The position numbers were made by a program, and so were the translations under genes. From contig CATOLK010000072.1 in assembly GCA_951801155.1 (NCBI GenBank), forward strand, positions 1-5,949: a stretch of DNA of 5,949 nt. The letters are read 5' to 3'. Under the pieces are notes generated by a model that worked only from the letters and a program-made list of their open reading frames with translations, was not told the origin of the DNA and ran no database searches. The stretch comes from an uncultured Rickettsiales bacterium (lineage in GTDB: Bacteria; Pseudomonadota; Alphaproteobacteria; Rickettsiales; UBA1997). Below, one piece after another: positions 5,836 through 5,949 of the stretch. Within the stretch, counting starts at the first letter, position 1; every line of letters starts with the position of its first letter.

Positions 5836-5949
5836 TTAATTATTTAATAATTTTATATATAAGTAAGCAGCGCCAAAAATAAAATATAACACTGTACAGG
5901 TCCAAACACATTTGGGAAAAACTTTGAAAAAATTTTACCTCATTTTTAT
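5836..5949 (-). pseudogene. Possible frameshifted C-terminal fragment of a membrane protein at the right edge
   Basis: On the minus strand one frame is open from the window edge and reads NEVKFF. After the T6 run (complement of A6 at 5927-5932), a one-base shift gives KVFPKCVWTCTVLYFIFGAA and a short tail ending in TAA at 5836-5838. The second part contains one likely transmembrane segment (about VLYFIFGAAYLYI) and is richer in Gly, Ala, Cys and Trp than the surrounding background, which suggests real coding ancestry. Read without a shift, that frame has a TAA at 5935-5937 and no usable start. I cannot name the family. An insertion of one T in the run would explain the break, but the gene's main part lies outside the window. 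Confidence 0.25.

Noticed and set aside
5934..5947. 14-base minus-strand match (AAAAATGAGGTAAA) to the fba ribosome-site region at 3092-3105
   Set aside because: It suggested a gene start at the right edge, but no ATG, GTG or TTG follows at a usable distance; a shared AT-rich ribosome-site-like string is a likely coincidence.
1..5949. CRISPR array, tRNA, rRNA, insertion sequence or known riboswitch
   Set aside because: No regularly spaced direct repeats, cloverleaf-like segments, transposase motifs or recognised aptamer cores were seen on either strand.

Overview
This is a very AT-rich bacterial window, with GC by eye well under 30%. It carries four substantial intact genes plus debris of at least one dead gene. 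The recognisable metabolic genes are a class II fructose-bisphosphate aldolase (fba), a biotin synthase (bioB) and the broken 3' end of an AdhE-type iron-containing alcohol dehydrogenase. Together with a large ankyrin-like repeat protein, a decaying gene and long non-coding stretches, they suggest a fermentative, probably host-associated bacterium whose genome is losing genes. I cannot assign a genus. The aldolase resembles, from memory, forms found in spirochaetes, Bacteroidetes and other anaerobes, and the BioB looks closer to clostridial-type than to enterobacterial BioB. Both are impressions, not search results.

Layout, left to right. Positions 1-198 (+) are the 3' end of an alcohol dehydrogenase gene with an internal deletion and frameshift, closed by a strong rho-independent terminator at 225-258. 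Positions 283-2022 (-) encode a 579-residue protein built almost entirely from about twelve degenerate ankyrin-like helical repeats. A 204-bp divergent intergenic region (2023-2226) holds a plausible promoter for each direction. Positions 2227-3033 (+) encode an unrecognised 268-residue, lysine-rich protein with an acidic N-terminal patch. Its stop codon overlaps the ATG of a 24-codon mini-ORF, within three tandem copies of an 11-nt unit. Then come fba (3110-4099, +), a long AT-rich hairpin (4124-4172), and bioB (4299-5276, -), which converges on fba and has its own candidate promoter. The last 673 bp (5277-5949) hold no intact gene. The right edge may contain a frameshifted C-terminal fragment of a membrane protein on the minus strand.

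How the genes relate: fba (glycolysis/gluconeogenesis) and the dead alcohol dehydrogenase (fermentative NADH disposal) belong to central carbon metabolism, but they are separated and not in one operon. bioB stands alone, with no other biotin gene in the window. The ankyrin-like gene and the lysine-rich orphan are divergent neighbours and the least-explained part of the window. Whether they work together cannot be decided from sequence alone. I found no tRNA, rRNA, CRISPR array, transposase or recognised riboswitch.
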